Shown: positions 15,893 to 23,922, numbered from the stretch's first letter. The stretch is 36,296 nucleotides of DNA from an uncultured Peptococcaceae bacterium (GCA_949743265.1 CATJSX010000034.1:1-36296); one strand, 5' to 3'. The notes: generated from the sequence alone by a model not told the origin. Translations and numbers: made by a program.

Positions 15893-16600
15893 GTGAAAAT
15901 ATCAAAACGTTTGGAAACTATTGCCCAAATGGTCACAGCGCAATCTACAGTAGCAGACATTGGTACTGACCATGGCTATTTACCTTGTTATTTAATTCAG
16001 CATCATCTTGCTGTAAAAGTTATTGCTGCTGATATGAATCCACTTCCTTTACAGGTAGCGCAAAGAACCATTGCCGAACAAGGCTTAAGTGAAAAAATTG
16101 AAACCAGACTGGGTAATGGTTTATCGGTTTTGTCACCTGATGAGGTAGATACAGTAACGATTTCCGGCATGGGTGGAGGTCTAATCGCTGAAATTTTGAG
16201 TAGCGAACCAACTGTATGCCGTTCACTAAAACGGTTAATTTTGCAACCTAACGTAGCAGCCTATCGTTTGCGTCATTGGGCGTACGACCACGGCTGGCAG
16301 ATTATAGCGGAAGAATTACTCAAAGAAGATAATCATTATTATGAAATCATCGTTTTGGAGCAAGGGCAAACGGTGCCTTTAAATGTTGCAGAATTTTTTA
16401 TTGGTCCTCTACTTCTGCAAAAACGTCATCCTTTGCTGATAGAATATTTGCAGAAAGAAAAAAAGAGAGATGACGCGATTTTAACCAAATTAGCAGCGGC
16501 TGACAGTGCAGATGCGCTGTACAAAAAAACACAATTGCTTAACAAGTGGCAAACAATCAATGAGGTGATAACATGTCAGTTTTCTGTCAACAAATTGTAG
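15893..16600 (+). CDS. trmK: tRNA (adenine22-N1)-methyltransferase TrmK
   Basis: The 235-residue protein is an SAM-dependent Rossmann methyltransferase of the TrmK (COG2384, YqfN) family that makes m1A22 in tRNA. Motif I is VADIGTDHGYLPCYL (about residues 19-33), and the catalytic-loop region reads VTISGMGGGLIAEIL. The C-terminal helical part contains LLLQKRHPLLIEYL and KKRDDAILTKL. It uses a GTG start with AAGGAG eight bases upstream. Its last 28 bases overlap the next gene, so the two are translationally coupled, as is common in Bacillota. Confidence 0.93.
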   Translation: MKISKRLETIAQMVTAQSTVADIGTDHGYLPCYLIQHHLAVKVIAADMNPLPLQVAQRTIAEQGLSEKIETRLGNGLSVLSPDEVDTVTISGMGGGLIAEILSSEPTVCRSLKRLILQPNVAAYRLRHWAYDHGWQIIAEELLKEDNHYYEIIVLEQGQTVPLNVAEFFIGPLLLQKRHPLLIEYLQKEKKRDDAILTKLAAADSADALYKKTQLLNKWQTINEVITCQFSVNKL

Positions 16601-17673
16601 CAGCTTTAGAAGAATTAGCACCGCTAAGATATGCGGAAGAATGGGACAATGTAGGCTTGCAGATTGAGAGCGACCGCCAAATGGTCGAAAAAATTATGCT
16701 GGCGTTAACGCCATCGGAAAAAGTGATTGCGCAAGCAGTAGAAAAAAAAGTTGATTTTCTGCTTACGCACCATCCATTGATTTTTAAACCGTTAAAAACC
16801 ATCAATAGCCGTACGGCAGCGGGACGCTCGGCACGCCAACTTTTGACACATCAAATCAGCTACTATGCTGCCCATACCAATTTGGATACGGTGCTAGTCA
16901 ATCAAACCTTAGCTGAAGCTATATCCTTACAATCCGTAAAACCCCTGTCTTTCAGCCATGCCGATTGCTATTATAAATTAGCGGTTTATGTCCCTGTCGG
17001 TTATGAAGAAAAAGTACGTGAAGCTATTTGTACCAGCGGCGCTGGTTTTATCGGCAAATACAGTCATTGTACCTTTCAAAGTGCCGGAACAGGAACTTTT
17101 TTGCCTTTAGCTGAAGCCAAACCTTTTTTGGGCGAAGTCAATCGACTAGAACGCGCTCAGGAATATCGTTTGGAAACGATTGTACCCAGCGAAAATTTGA
17201 CCGATGTGTTGACACAGATGCATGCCGCTCATCCGTATGAAGAAGTAGCATACGATCTTTATCCGCTAAAAAATCAGCCGGAACGGGCAGGAATAGGCGT
17301 TATCGGCGACTTATCAGAAAAGCTGACTTTGACGGAATTTATGCAGCAAGTAAAAAAAATCTTGCAACTGGACAGTATACGATATTGCGGTGAGCGACAA
17401 AAAATAATTCAACGAGTAGCGATTTTAGGCGGTAGCGGCGCTAGTTATATCAATTTAGCTCACGAACAAGGCGCTGATGTTCTGCTTACTGGTGATTTGA
17501 GCTATCATGACGGACAATTAGCGGAAGAATTAGGCTTAGCGGTCATTGACGGCACACATTTCGCTACTGAACATTTTGTTCTGCCAGTATTAGGTGATTA
17601 CTTAACGCAACGTTTCCAACATAAAGTGACTATTATTTTCGCTGATGAAAAAGACTTTTGGCATGCTGAATAA
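16573..17673 (+). CDS. Nif3-like dinuclear metal-centre protein (YqfO family)
   Basis: The 366-residue protein has the Nif3/GTP cyclohydrolase I type 2-like fold, in the long YqfO form with a PII-like insert (about residues 125-225) between two NIF3 halves. Metal-binding motifs are LLTHHPLIF near residue 65 and DGTHFATEHFVLP near residue 330. Members form hexamers with a two-metal site; the cellular role is poorly defined. A GAGGTGAT site precedes the ATG, and the gene overlaps trmK by 28 bases. Length is normal for the long form. Confidence 0.92.
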   Translation: MSVFCQQIVAALEELAPLRYAEEWDNVGLQIESDRQMVEKIMLALTPSEKVIAQAVEKKVDFLLTHHPLIFKPLKTINSRTAAGRSARQLLTHQISYYAAHTNLDTVLVNQTLAEAISLQSVKPLSFSHADCYYKLAVYVPVGYEEKVREAICTSGAGFIGKYSHCTFQSAGTGTFLPLAEAKPFLGEVNRLERAQEYRLETIVPSENLTDVLTQMHAAHPYEEVAYDLYPLKNQPERAGIGVIGDLSEKLTLTEFMQQVKKILQLDSIRYCGERQKIIQRVAILGGSGASYINLAHEQGADVLLTGDLSYHDGQLAEELGLAVIDGTHFATEHFVLPVLGDYLTQRFQHKVTIIFADEKDFWHAE

Positions 17674-17702
17674 TTTATGTTGCTTTTCATCAAAAATGGG
17701 CA

Positions 17703-17737
17703 AATGGGCAGTTATCTATGATAGATAACTGCCCATT
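17703..17737. terminator. Hairpin between convergent nif3 and hydrolase genes
   Basis: A perfect 16-bp stem (17703-17718 with 17722-17737) with a three-base TGA loop sits between convergent genes and touches the hydrolase stop codon. The T-tracts are weak on both sides, but the stem is strong and the position fits a shared terminator. Confidence 0.7.
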
Positions 17738-18475
17738 CAACTTTGTAGATATTCAATCAGTTTACTTGCATACTCGTCGCTAAATTCATGTAAATATTGA
17801 CCATGTCCCATATTTTCAATTTCAACATCAATCAAAGCAGGCAAATATTTTTTGAGTAAAGCGGCACTCTTTTTGGGGTAGTATTCATTTGAACCTCTCC
17901 AGAATAAGACGGTTCCCTTGTAATTCTTTATTTTTTCAGGAATACTGTATCTATAGATAAATTGACATGCGTTTTTTATAGTGCTTGCGGTAATATTAGG
18001 ATAAAGCATTTCAATAATGCTGTTATTATCTTTTCCCATTACAGCAGCTAACATAAATTTAGGAATTGTTTTTCCGTTTTGTATTCGCTCTATCGCTTTG
18101 CAGAAAATATATTCATAAGGTTTCGCCAATAAACCTATTTTTGTTAGAAACGCCGCATCCAAATGGGTTTTTGTGACATTGACTCTCCCTCTTCCTATAA
18201 TTTCTACAGCCATTGTCGCCCCATGGAAAACCCCGACAAACAATACAAATGACCAGATAAGTTATTTATAATATAATTTTCTATTTCATCACAATTTTTC
18301 TCAAGGCTAACCAGTTCATCTGTTTGTTCACTGTGTCCGTCCACTTCCGCTAATATCACATAATAATCTGATAATCGCTTCAAAATCGGTTCATAGCAGA
18401 GCATCGCTGTAGATGCCATTCCGTGTATCAATAGTACCGCTTTATTTTTTCATGACCAAAACACAAAAGATTCAT
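17737..18475 (-). pseudogene. Alpha/beta hydrolase gene with two frameshifts
   Basis: The reading frame is broken twice, each time by one missing base in a homopolymer. From the ATG at 18475 (GGGAGG five bases upstream) the frame gives MNLLCFGHEK and then shifts at an A6 run (complement of 18445-18450); one more A would continue NKAVLLIHGMAST. The second shift is in a G4 run (18219-18222), just after the nucleophile elbow GFSMG; one more G would continue ATMAVEIIGRG. Restored, it would be a 246-residue alpha/beta hydrolase with the nucleophile Ser in GFSMG and a late His in NMGHGQYLHEF. A good promoter precedes it. Recent inactivation and sequencing error are both possible. Confidence 0.8.
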
Positions 18476-18798
18476 GATAACCTCCCATCGCCCAGCAAAT
18501 CATTTTTGCTAAGCAGATTTTATCATAGTCCATTTTAAACGTCAATAATGCTGCTTTTCCTATTTCAAAATCTAAAACGTCAGAACTCATACTCTAAAAT
18601 ACTACCAATAAAAACTAATAAACGTACTATGACAATCCCTATTTGCGGCGGATTATCCAGTGCTTATCTATTTGGTTAATTCAATAACTTTCAGAAAGTT
18701 ATTGCGTCTTAAAAAGAGAAATGATAAAATAGGCGGGAATCTAGTCGATCATACACGATTCGACACAAAATAATTTATTATTCATAGGAGTGAATATC
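18476..18798. promoter_or_regulatory. Divergent promoter region: broken hydrolase gene and ABC operon
   Basis: For the minus-strand hydrolase, TTGACG (complement of 18540-18545) is followed after 17 bases by TAAAAT (complement of 18517-18522). For the plus-strand ABC operon, TTGCGT (18702-18707) is followed after 17 bases by TAAAAT (18725-18730). A 9-bp inverted repeat (18683-18691 with 18695-18703, loop CAG) touches the latter -35 and is a good operator candidate. No gene is present. Confidence 0.65.
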
Positions 18799-19767
18799 AT
18801 GAACTTTACAAAAACCTCAAAAATGATTTTGCTACTTGTTACAACTCTGTTTCTGTTAACTGCTTGCAACGGAGAGCCTAAAAGCTCCACAGAAGAAACG
18901 CTAAAAATCGGTCTTTTGCGTATTGACGACAGTATTCCTTTTTATGTTGCACAAGAAGAAGGTTTATTTGAAAAGTATCACGTTCAAGTAGAATTAGTTG
19001 AATTTAAAAGCGGCAAAGATCAATCTCTTGCTTTAGAAAGCGGCGAACTGGATGGTTTGATGACCGATATGGCTGTACAAGGACTGATTAAAAAAAGCGG
19101 TACGGAAATTAAAACGGTGGCCATGGCGCTAGGGGCAAAAGCCGAAGAAGGGCGTTTTTTGGTCGTTTCCGCACCGGAAAGTGGTATTTTAACGCCAGAA
19201 GATTTATTGGGCAAAACAGTGGCAGCGTCCAACAACACGATGATGGATTACTTACTGGAACAATTTGAGCGTATTTATCAATTGCCAGCTGAAAATATCA
19301 ACCAAGCTAACATACCTGATTTAATGCTGCGGACAACCATGCTTTTAGAAGGCAAAGATATTGATGCAGCTATTCTTCCCGACCCATTGGCAGCATATGC
19401 CGTTATGGAAGGTGCTAATGTTGTCATTGATGATACTCAGTTAGCCGAAAACTTATCACAATCAGTAGTAGCGGTAACGGATCAAGCCATTAACGATAAA
19501 ACTACAGCAGTAGAAAATATGTTGAAAGCTTACTTTGAAGCTATGACACTAATCAATGAACAGCCGGAAAATTATCGTGAATTATGCTTAAATGTAGCAA
19601 ATGTACCGCAGGAATTGGCACAGACTTATCCAACGCCTACTTATTCGCCAAAAACAATTCCTTCTGAAGAAGAAGTTGCGCGTATCGTCGATTGGCTGGT
19701 AAGTCGTCAGTTGATTGAAAAAAACTATACATATACGGAAATGGTTGATGATCGCTTTGTCCAATGA
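18799..19767 (+). CDS. ABC transporter substrate-binding lipoprotein (NMT1/THI5 or SsuA type)
   Basis: The 322-residue protein starts with a lipoprotein signal peptide ending in the lipobox LTAC (Cys24 after MNFTKTSKMILLLVTTLFLL). The mature part resembles the NMT1/THI5-SsuA-TauA group: LKIGLLRIDDSIPFYVAQEEGLFEKY near the N terminus and DAAILPDPLAAYAVMEG in the middle. These proteins capture thiamine precursors, sulfonates, taurine or nitrate. I choose the ATG at 18799, eight bases after AGGAG; a GTG nine bases upstream overlaps that site. The next gene starts inside its end. The ligand is not evident from sequence. Confidence 0.87.
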   Translation: MNFTKTSKMILLLVTTLFLLTACNGEPKSSTEETLKIGLLRIDDSIPFYVAQEEGLFEKYHVQVELVEFKSGKDQSLALESGELDGLMTDMAVQGLIKKSGTEIKTVAMALGAKAEEGRFLVVSAPESGILTPEDLLGKTVAASNNTMMDYLLEQFERIYQLPAENINQANIPDLMLRTTMLLEGKDIDAAILPDPLAAYAVMEGANVVIDDTQLAENLSQSVVAVTDQAINDKTTAVENMLKAYFEAMTLINEQPENYRELCLNVANVPQELAQTYPTPTYSPKTIPSEEEVARIVDWLVSRQLIEKNYTYTEMVDDRFVQ

Positions 19768-20515
19768 ATTATTTCGAGTAGAAAATATTGATTTGATTTA
19801 TCAAATAGAAAAGAAAAATCGGCAAGTATTTGCCGATTTTTCACTATCCATTGAGCGTGGCCAACGTTTGGCAGTAATTGGTCCTAGCGGCTGCGGCAAA
19901 AGCACCCTACTTCATTTATTGGCAGGATTATTGCAGCCCACCAGAGGGACTATTTATTATAAAAACCAGCCGTTGCGCGGTCCTCATCAAACTATCAGCG
20001 TTATGCTGCAAGAATATGGGCTTTTTGCTTGGAAAACGGTAGCGCAAAATATCGAATTACCTTTACAACTACAAAAAATACCCAAAAATCAACGTCGTAC
20101 GCTGGTAAAAGAAACTTTGGAACGATTGGGGCTGGCTGATGAAGGACGTAAATTTCCAGCTCAGCTTTCCGGCGGTCAGCGACAACGAGTAGCTATCGGG
20201 CGTGTGTTAGTGCAAGCACCGGAAGTTTTATTGATGGACGAGCCGTTTTCTGCGCTTGATGCTATCAATCGGGAATATTTGCAAAATATCATTTTGCACT
20301 TATGTGAAAATGAGCAAATAGCATTGGTTATTGTCACACATAACGTTGAAGAAGCGGTATTTTTAGGACAGAAAATTTTAGTTTTCGGTGGAAGACAAAT
20401 CAGTCTTATAGATAATGAGCATAACGGCCGCACAGATTATCGTGATACGCCACAATTTTATATACAGTGCAGCGCTTTACGGCAAATGATTCGAGGTGAT
20501 AAAAATGAGACGTAA
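19748..20515 (+). CDS. ABC transporter ATP-binding protein (SsuB/TauB/ThiZ type)
   Basis: The 255-residue ATPase shows all the ABC motifs: Walker A GPSGCGKST (residues 45-53, K51), Q-loop MLQEYGLFAWKTV, signature LSGGQRQRVAIGR, Walker B VLLMDEPFSALDA, and H-loop VTHNVEEAV. It energises the adjacent permease. The start is uncertain. I use the ATG at 19748, which overlaps the upstream gene by 20 bases and has only a weak GGAA upstream, so it probably depends on coupled translation. Its end overlaps the permease start. Confidence 0.93.
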   Translation: MIALSNELFRVENIDLIYQIEKKNRQVFADFSLSIERGQRLAVIGPSGCGKSTLLHLLAGLLQPTRGTIYYKNQPLRGPHQTISVMLQEYGLFAWKTVAQNIELPLQLQKIPKNQRRTLVKETLERLGLADEGRKFPAQLSGGQRQRVAIGRVLVQAPEVLLMDEPFSALDAINREYLQNIILHLCENEQIALVIVTHNVEEAVFLGQKILVFGGRQISLIDNEHNGRTDYRDTPQFYIQCSALRQMIRGDKNET

Positions 20516-21257
20516 CATGATAGGCTATTTTTTAGCCTTCGGTTTATTGATCGTTTTTTGGCATTTAGGCAGTTTAGCGCTTAATAAATCTTTTCTGCCG
20601 ACACCACTAGCTTCTTTTCAGGCTTTCGTCATTGCTTTTAGCGAAAAGGAATTGCTTTACCATTGGCGTATTAGCGCTTTAAGGATTGTGATAAGCATTT
20701 TGTTGGCTTTTGTGACGGCAATGCCTCTGGGTCTTTTTATGGGACGCTCGCCAAAGGCTGATCGTATTCTGGGTCCGTTGGTCTATTTACTTTACCCTTT
20801 GCCCAAAGTAGTTTTTTTGCCTATTATTGTGGTTTTATTGGGTTTGGGCAGCGCACCGAAAATCTTTCTCATCGCGTTGGTTATTTTTTTTCAGATTATC
20901 GTCGTTACTCGCGACGCAGCGCGAAGTATTCCTAATGATAGTATTTTGTCCATGCGTTCGTTAAACGCTACGCCTATGTCAATGTATTATCATTTGATTC
21001 TCCCTTACTGCCTGCCCAAAATTTTAACCTCTCTTCGTGTAACTTTGGGTACAGCAGTAGCTATTCTGTTTTTTGCTGAAACCTTCGCCTCTTTTGACGG
21101 CTTAGGCTATTTTATTCTGGAAGGCATGGAAACGCGTAACTATCCTGATATGTATGCTGGTATTATTGCCCTAGCGCTTCTAGGCATGATGCTGTATTGG
21201 TTAGTAGATTATCTGGAATATTGTTTATGCCGTTGGCAAAAGTATGAAAACAGCTGA
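20505..21257 (+). CDS. ABC transporter permease (SsuC/TauC/ThiX type)
   Basis: The 250-residue protein has about six membrane segments and a BPD_transp_1 domain with the EAA-loop region DAARSIPNDSILSMRSLNATPMSMYYHLILPYCLPKILTSLRV. The N terminus (IGYFLAFGLLIVFWHLGSLAL...FLPTPLASFQAF) is typical of the SsuC/TauC group. The ATG at 20505 has GAGGTGAT upstream and overlaps the ATPase gene by 11 bases. Together the three genes make a full importer. No further gene follows in the operon; a hairpin at 21326-21365 may end it. Confidence 0.92.
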   Translation: MRRNMIGYFLAFGLLIVFWHLGSLALNKSFLPTPLASFQAFVIAFSEKELLYHWRISALRIVISILLAFVTAMPLGLFMGRSPKADRILGPLVYLLYPLPKVVFLPIIVVLLGLGSAPKIFLIALVIFFQIIVVTRDAARSIPNDSILSMRSLNATPMSMYYHLILPYCLPKILTSLRVTLGTAVAILFFAETFASFDGLGYFILEGMETRNYPDMYAGIIALALLGMMLYWLVDYLEYCLCRWQKYENS

Positions 21258-21325
21258 CAGCTTACTCCAAAAGTAGGTTGCTGGCTACTTGTATAAAAAA
21301 ATAAAAAATTTTTAATGAATTTTTT

Positions 21326-21365
21326 TAGCAGATAAATTCGGCTTAACTGCTGGTTTTATCTGCTA
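21326..21365 (+). terminator. Hairpin ending the ABC transporter operon (weak)
   Basis: An 11-bp stem (TAGCAGATAAA and its complement) with an 18-base loop lies about 70 bases after the permease stop. The following bases are only moderately T-rich, so termination efficiency is uncertain. Confidence 0.4.
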
Positions 21366-21405
21366 TTAATAACCGACAACTTGAAAAAAATTTGAGATTT
21401 TTTGA

Positions 21406-21434
21406 TTGACTTTTTAATTGACATTTTTTATAGT
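21406..21434 (+). promoter_or_regulatory. Promoter of the leader and mini-protein unit
   Basis: TTGACT (21406-21411) is followed after exactly 17 bases by TATAGT (21429-21434), a good sigma-A promoter. Transcription would start near 21441. A second TTGACA lies at 21418-21423 but has no good -10 at the right distance. Confidence 0.65.
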
Positions 21435-21440
21435 TAAAGT

Positions 21441-21543
21441 GTTAAGAGAAATAAATCGCCTATACGATGTTTTCTTATTCATGTCACCCTCCGTTTAATA
21501 CTACATTGAACGGTTTTCCCGACCTTCGGGGCGGGTCTTTTTT
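21441..21543 (+). ncRNA. Terminated leader RNA or small RNA (about 100 nt)
   Basis: Between the promoter at 21406-21434 and the 59-codon gene lies an intrinsic terminator: arms CCCGACC (21518-21524) and GGGCGGG (21529-21535) with one mismatch, a UUCG tetraloop and a T-run to 21543. It stands 51 bases before the start codon, so most transcripts should stop there. That makes this an attenuated leader of the mini-protein gene or a free small RNA of about 100 nt. I do not recognise a known riboswitch class. Confidence 0.5.
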
Positions 21544-21594
21544 GGAGAATCAAACACTTTAAATAATGGTCATTTTGGAGAGGAGTTATGTATC

Positions 21595-21774
21595 ATGACG
21601 AACTTATTTGATGAATTCATTAAAGCGAAAGAGGACCACATCATTGACACTTACTGCATTGGTGATGACTGCGATGATTGCGAAGAATTAGCGCAAGGTG
21701 GCGTAATTAGAAAGATCAAAAAAATGTATGTTGATAACATTGCTGAAGAAATTATGCACCCAGATCATGAGTAA
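21595..21774 (+). CDS. Small acidic Cys-bearing protein, 59 residues, unknown function
   Basis: The open frame of 59 codons starts at ATG 21595 with AGGAG nine bases upstream and ends in TAA. The protein begins MTNLFDEFIKAKEDHIIDTY and has a central C21-x4-C26-x2-C29 cluster in a run of aspartates (CIGDDCDDCEE), then a basic stretch (RKIKKMYVD) and an acidic end with two histidines (MHPDHE). The cysteines could bind a metal or respond to redox state. It has no signal peptide or membrane segment. It is flanked by a terminated leader upstream and a strong terminator at 21813-21859, so it is a stand-alone unit. I do not recognise the family. Confidence 0.65.
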   Translation: MTNLFDEFIKAKEDHIIDTYCIGDDCDDCEELAQGGVIRKIKKMYVDNIAEEIMHPDHE

Positions 21775-21812
21775 TAATAATTTCGTTTTAGTTAATTAAG
21801 TAATGAATAATA

Positions 21813-21859
21813 AAAGCGTATGTTGCTATGAAATTTATTTTCATAGCAACATACGCTTT
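21813..21859. terminator. Strong bidirectional terminator
   Basis: A perfect 21-bp stem (21813-21833 with 21839-21859) with a five-base loop sits between the mini-protein gene and the convergent hydrolase gene. A T-rich stretch follows in the plus direction and an A-rich one precedes it, so both genes can use it. Confidence 0.9.
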
Positions 21860-21862
21860 ATT

Positions 21863-22783
21863 TTATTTATCAAGATACTTTTGCAACCATTCCAATACAT
21901 CTTGATAGACTTCGCAGCGATTGATTTCATTAAGAATATCATGCCGACCGCCGGTATAAAGATTTAGCGTAACATCATTAATGCCATGAACGCGATAATT
22001 TTGATAAACTTGTTTGACCCCAACCGCCATTTCCCCTACTGGATCATGATCGCCGGATATCAATAAAATAGGCATATCTTTGGAAACAAAACGATCGTTT
22101 TCCGGTTGATTGACACTCAAACTCAAATCATACAATTCGTGATAAAATCCATTGGTACACATCATACCACAATAAGGATCATTAACGTAACTATCTACTA
22201 GCGATTGATCGCGAGTCAGCCAGTCAACTTCCGTGCGAGCTGGTTTAAACGGACGATTAAAAGCTGCAAAAGTCATTTTCTGCAGCAATTTAGCTGGTCT
22301 TTTAGCGCTAACTGTTTGTGAAAGAAAGAACGCTAACTGTCTGCCGACAATAGCGGCTTTTCCGGGATGACCGCCAGTACCAGATAGAATCAAACCGTCA
22401 ATCATGCCTTGATTTTGTTGCACAAAACGGCGACAAACAAAAGAACCCATGCTGTGACCAAGCAAAAATAAGGGACAATCGAATTGACGTCGTACTTGAT
22501 AAATCACTCTGGCTAAATCGTCAATCAACAAATGCCAGCCCAATTTCGGCGGCAGATGACCGAGATCGTGGTTGTATTCGCCACTTTGCCCATGACCGCG
22601 TTGATCATGAGCTAAAACAGTAATTTGATTTTCTTGCAGAAATTGAGCAAAATGGTCATAGCGTCCACTATGTTCCGCCATACCATGCACAATCACGACT
22701 ATTGCTTTCGGTAAAGAAGCCAACCATCGACGCTGCCAAATCATAGCGCCGTCACTCGCTTTAAATTGTACTGTCGTATCCAT
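21863..22783 (-). CDS. Alpha/beta hydrolase, monoacylglycerol lipase or lysophospholipase type
   Basis: The 306-residue cytoplasmic enzyme matches the serine aminopeptidase S33 (Hydrolase_4) group. The oxyanion region is VIVHGMAEHSGRYDHFAQFL, the segment HDQRGHGQSG follows, and the nucleophile elbow is GHSMGS. A late catalytic Asp is in ISGDHDPVGE and the His is in YTGGRHDILNE. Likely substrates are monoacylglycerols or lysophospholipids. The start has AAAGGAGA eight bases upstream. It is a single-gene unit with a terminator shared with the mini-protein gene. Confidence 0.9.
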   Translation of the reverse strand: MDTTVQFKASDGAMIWQRRWLASLPKAIVVIVHGMAEHSGRYDHFAQFLQENQITVLAHDQRGHGQSGEYNHDLGHLPPKLGWHLLIDDLARVIYQVRRQFDCPLFLLGHSMGSFVCRRFVQQNQGMIDGLILSGTGGHPGKAAIVGRQLAFFLSQTVSAKRPAKLLQKMTFAAFNRPFKPARTEVDWLTRDQSLVDSYVNDPYCGMMCTNGFYHELYDLSLSVNQPENDRFVSKDMPILLISGDHDPVGEMAVGVKQVYQNYRVHGINDVTLNLYTGGRHDILNEINRCEVYQDVLEWLQKYLDK

Positions 22784-22809
22784 AAATTTCTCTCCTTTAA
22801 AAAATCCTT

Positions 22810-22839
22810 TTGACGTCTTTTCATTTTCCTTTTTATATT
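22810..22839 (+). promoter_or_regulatory. Promoter of the coiled-coil hypothetical gene
   Basis: TTGACG (22810-22815) and TATATT (22834-22839) are 18 bases apart. The -10 lies 47 bases upstream of the start codon at 22887. Confidence 0.5.
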
Positions 22840-22886
22840 ATATACTGAAATCATAAGTTTGAAAATCTATTTTGAGGTGAAATGTA

Positions 22887-23222
22887 ATGAACGAACAAGA
22901 AACTGCTGCTCAAGAATATATTCAAAAAAAGCAAGATTATCTAAGACAATGCATTGCTTTAACCAAACAACTGACTGCTGTATTAGGCGATATTCCACAA
23001 ACACACCAAATTTTGCAAAAGCGAAAACAATTGCTTCAGCAGTTAGACCAACTTGATGGACAATATGCCTATAAGTTAGCCGGCTATACGTTATCCGAAA
23101 GCGACCTCAATACAATTGCCGATTTAGCGGAAGAAATGTGGGATTTGGATAACCGTTATACAGAATTGATGAAGCAAAATAAGCAGGACATTCACAATCG
23201 TTGGCAGAATTTACGAAAATAA
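22887..23222 (+). CDS. Hypothetical helical protein, 111 residues
   Basis: The protein is short, Gln/Leu-rich and polar, and probably forms helices or a coiled coil (QKKQDYLRQCIALTKQLTAVL, then KRKQLLQQLDQLDGQY). There is no signal peptide or membrane segment. GAGGTGAAATGTA precedes the ATG, and a strong terminator follows the stop by eight bases, so it is a one-gene unit. The size and helical content recall small flagellar or secretion chaperones such as FlgN/FliT, but no flagellar gene is near, and I do not assign a function. Confidence 0.7.
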   Translation: MNEQETAAQEYIQKKQDYLRQCIALTKQLTAVLGDIPQTHQILQKRKQLLQQLDQLDGQYAYKLAGYTLSESDLNTIADLAEEMWDLDNRYTELMKQNKQDIHNRWQNLRK

Positions 23223-23230
23223 ATAAAAAC

Positions 23231-23257
23231 AAAACCACCCGTCAAACGGGTGGTTTT
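23231..23257. terminator. Terminator after the coiled-coil gene
   Basis: A perfect 12-bp stem (AAAACCACCCGT and its complement) with a CAA loop. The minus-strand reading has the longer T-rich tail, so it could also end a minus-strand transcript coming from the relic at 23605-23905. Confidence 0.88.
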
Positions 23258-23604
23258 GCATTATTATACTAAATCTACGTCTCCGTATTCATCACATTCA
23301 AGTTACTACTTCGACGCTCTTTAAAAAGCATCGTCCCCCCTATTCTCCTATATATTTTTTGATTATTACCTCGCTTAGTCATACGTGTCTTTCCATTTAA
23401 AAATATCTAATTAGTATACTTCAGAATCATATTTATTTTGACGCTGGTTTGTACATCGTATTTAGTTTCAAATTTCATTTACTACTAATAATGGGCATCT
23501 ATAGAAATTGTTGTTTTCACGTTAAGGGATTGATTGTTGCTTGAATAGGATATGTAGCGATTACAATTTAAGTTTACATAATAAATGGTTATGTGCAGTT
23601 ATTA

Positions 23605-23905
23605 TTATGGTCTCCCACTCGCATATAAAATTCGCCCATTTTCTTCTTCTGTACAAAAAACGCTAAAATTTTTTCACTTTTAAGACGCTGGCAAATATAT
23701 TGTAAACGTTCTTTATTCCCCATAACAACAAGACTTTTGATATTTTTACTTCAACCCCTCCATGATTCCAACTTTCAATAATACGATTGTCTTCATAAAC
23801 GAAATTTCTTTACCCACGCATCTTCTCAAACATTCCTTTATGCTGACCTTGCAATGCCGCCTCTCAAATCAATATACAATTTTTGGCGACAGATGATAAA
23901 TCTTG
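23605..23905 (-). pseudogene. Decayed gene on the minus strand, family unknown
   Basis: Reading the minus strand from about 23905 down, protein-like pieces appear in changing frames. They are KLYIDLR, then EAALQGQHKGMFEKMRG, a stop, RNFVYEDNRIIESWNHGG with VEVKI, then a frameshift to NIKSLVVMGNKERLQYICQR with LKSEKILAFFV, and a further shift to TEEENGRILYASGRP and a TAA at 23605-23607. Such a run of balanced, charged sequence is unlike the surrounding AT-rich DNA, so this looks like the C-terminal part of a dead gene. It lacks a start and a ribosome binding site. I do not recognise the family. Confidence 0.4.
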
Positions 23906-23922
23906 CTGATTTGGAGATAATA
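23894..23922 (+). promoter_or_regulatory. Candidate forespore (sigma-G/F-type) promoter of sleB-ypeB
   Basis: TGATAA (23894-23899) is followed after 16 bases by GATAATA (23916-23922). This resembles forespore promoters (about TGMATA and CATAMTA) more than a sigma-A site, and fits the known forespore expression of sleB-ypeB. It is 41 bases upstream of the sleB start. Confidence 0.4.

Larger units (their letters stand above)
21258..21594. other. Gap between the ABC operon and the mini-protein gene
   Basis: This 337-base region holds an 11-bp hairpin (21326-21336 with 21355-21365), probably the end of the ABC transcript, then a promoter at 21406-21434 and a terminated leader to 21543. No other coding sequence is apparent. 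Confidence 0.55.

Noticed and set aside
18476-18798. Possible thiamine (TPP) riboswitch before the THI5-like ABC operon
   Set aside because: I found none of the usual TPP-box sequence features, and the promoter lies close to the gene with too short a leader.
23275-23331. 18-codon minus-strand frame with a GGGGGG run before its ATG
   Set aside because: The spacing of three bases is too short for a normal ribosome binding site and the peptide has no recognisable feature.
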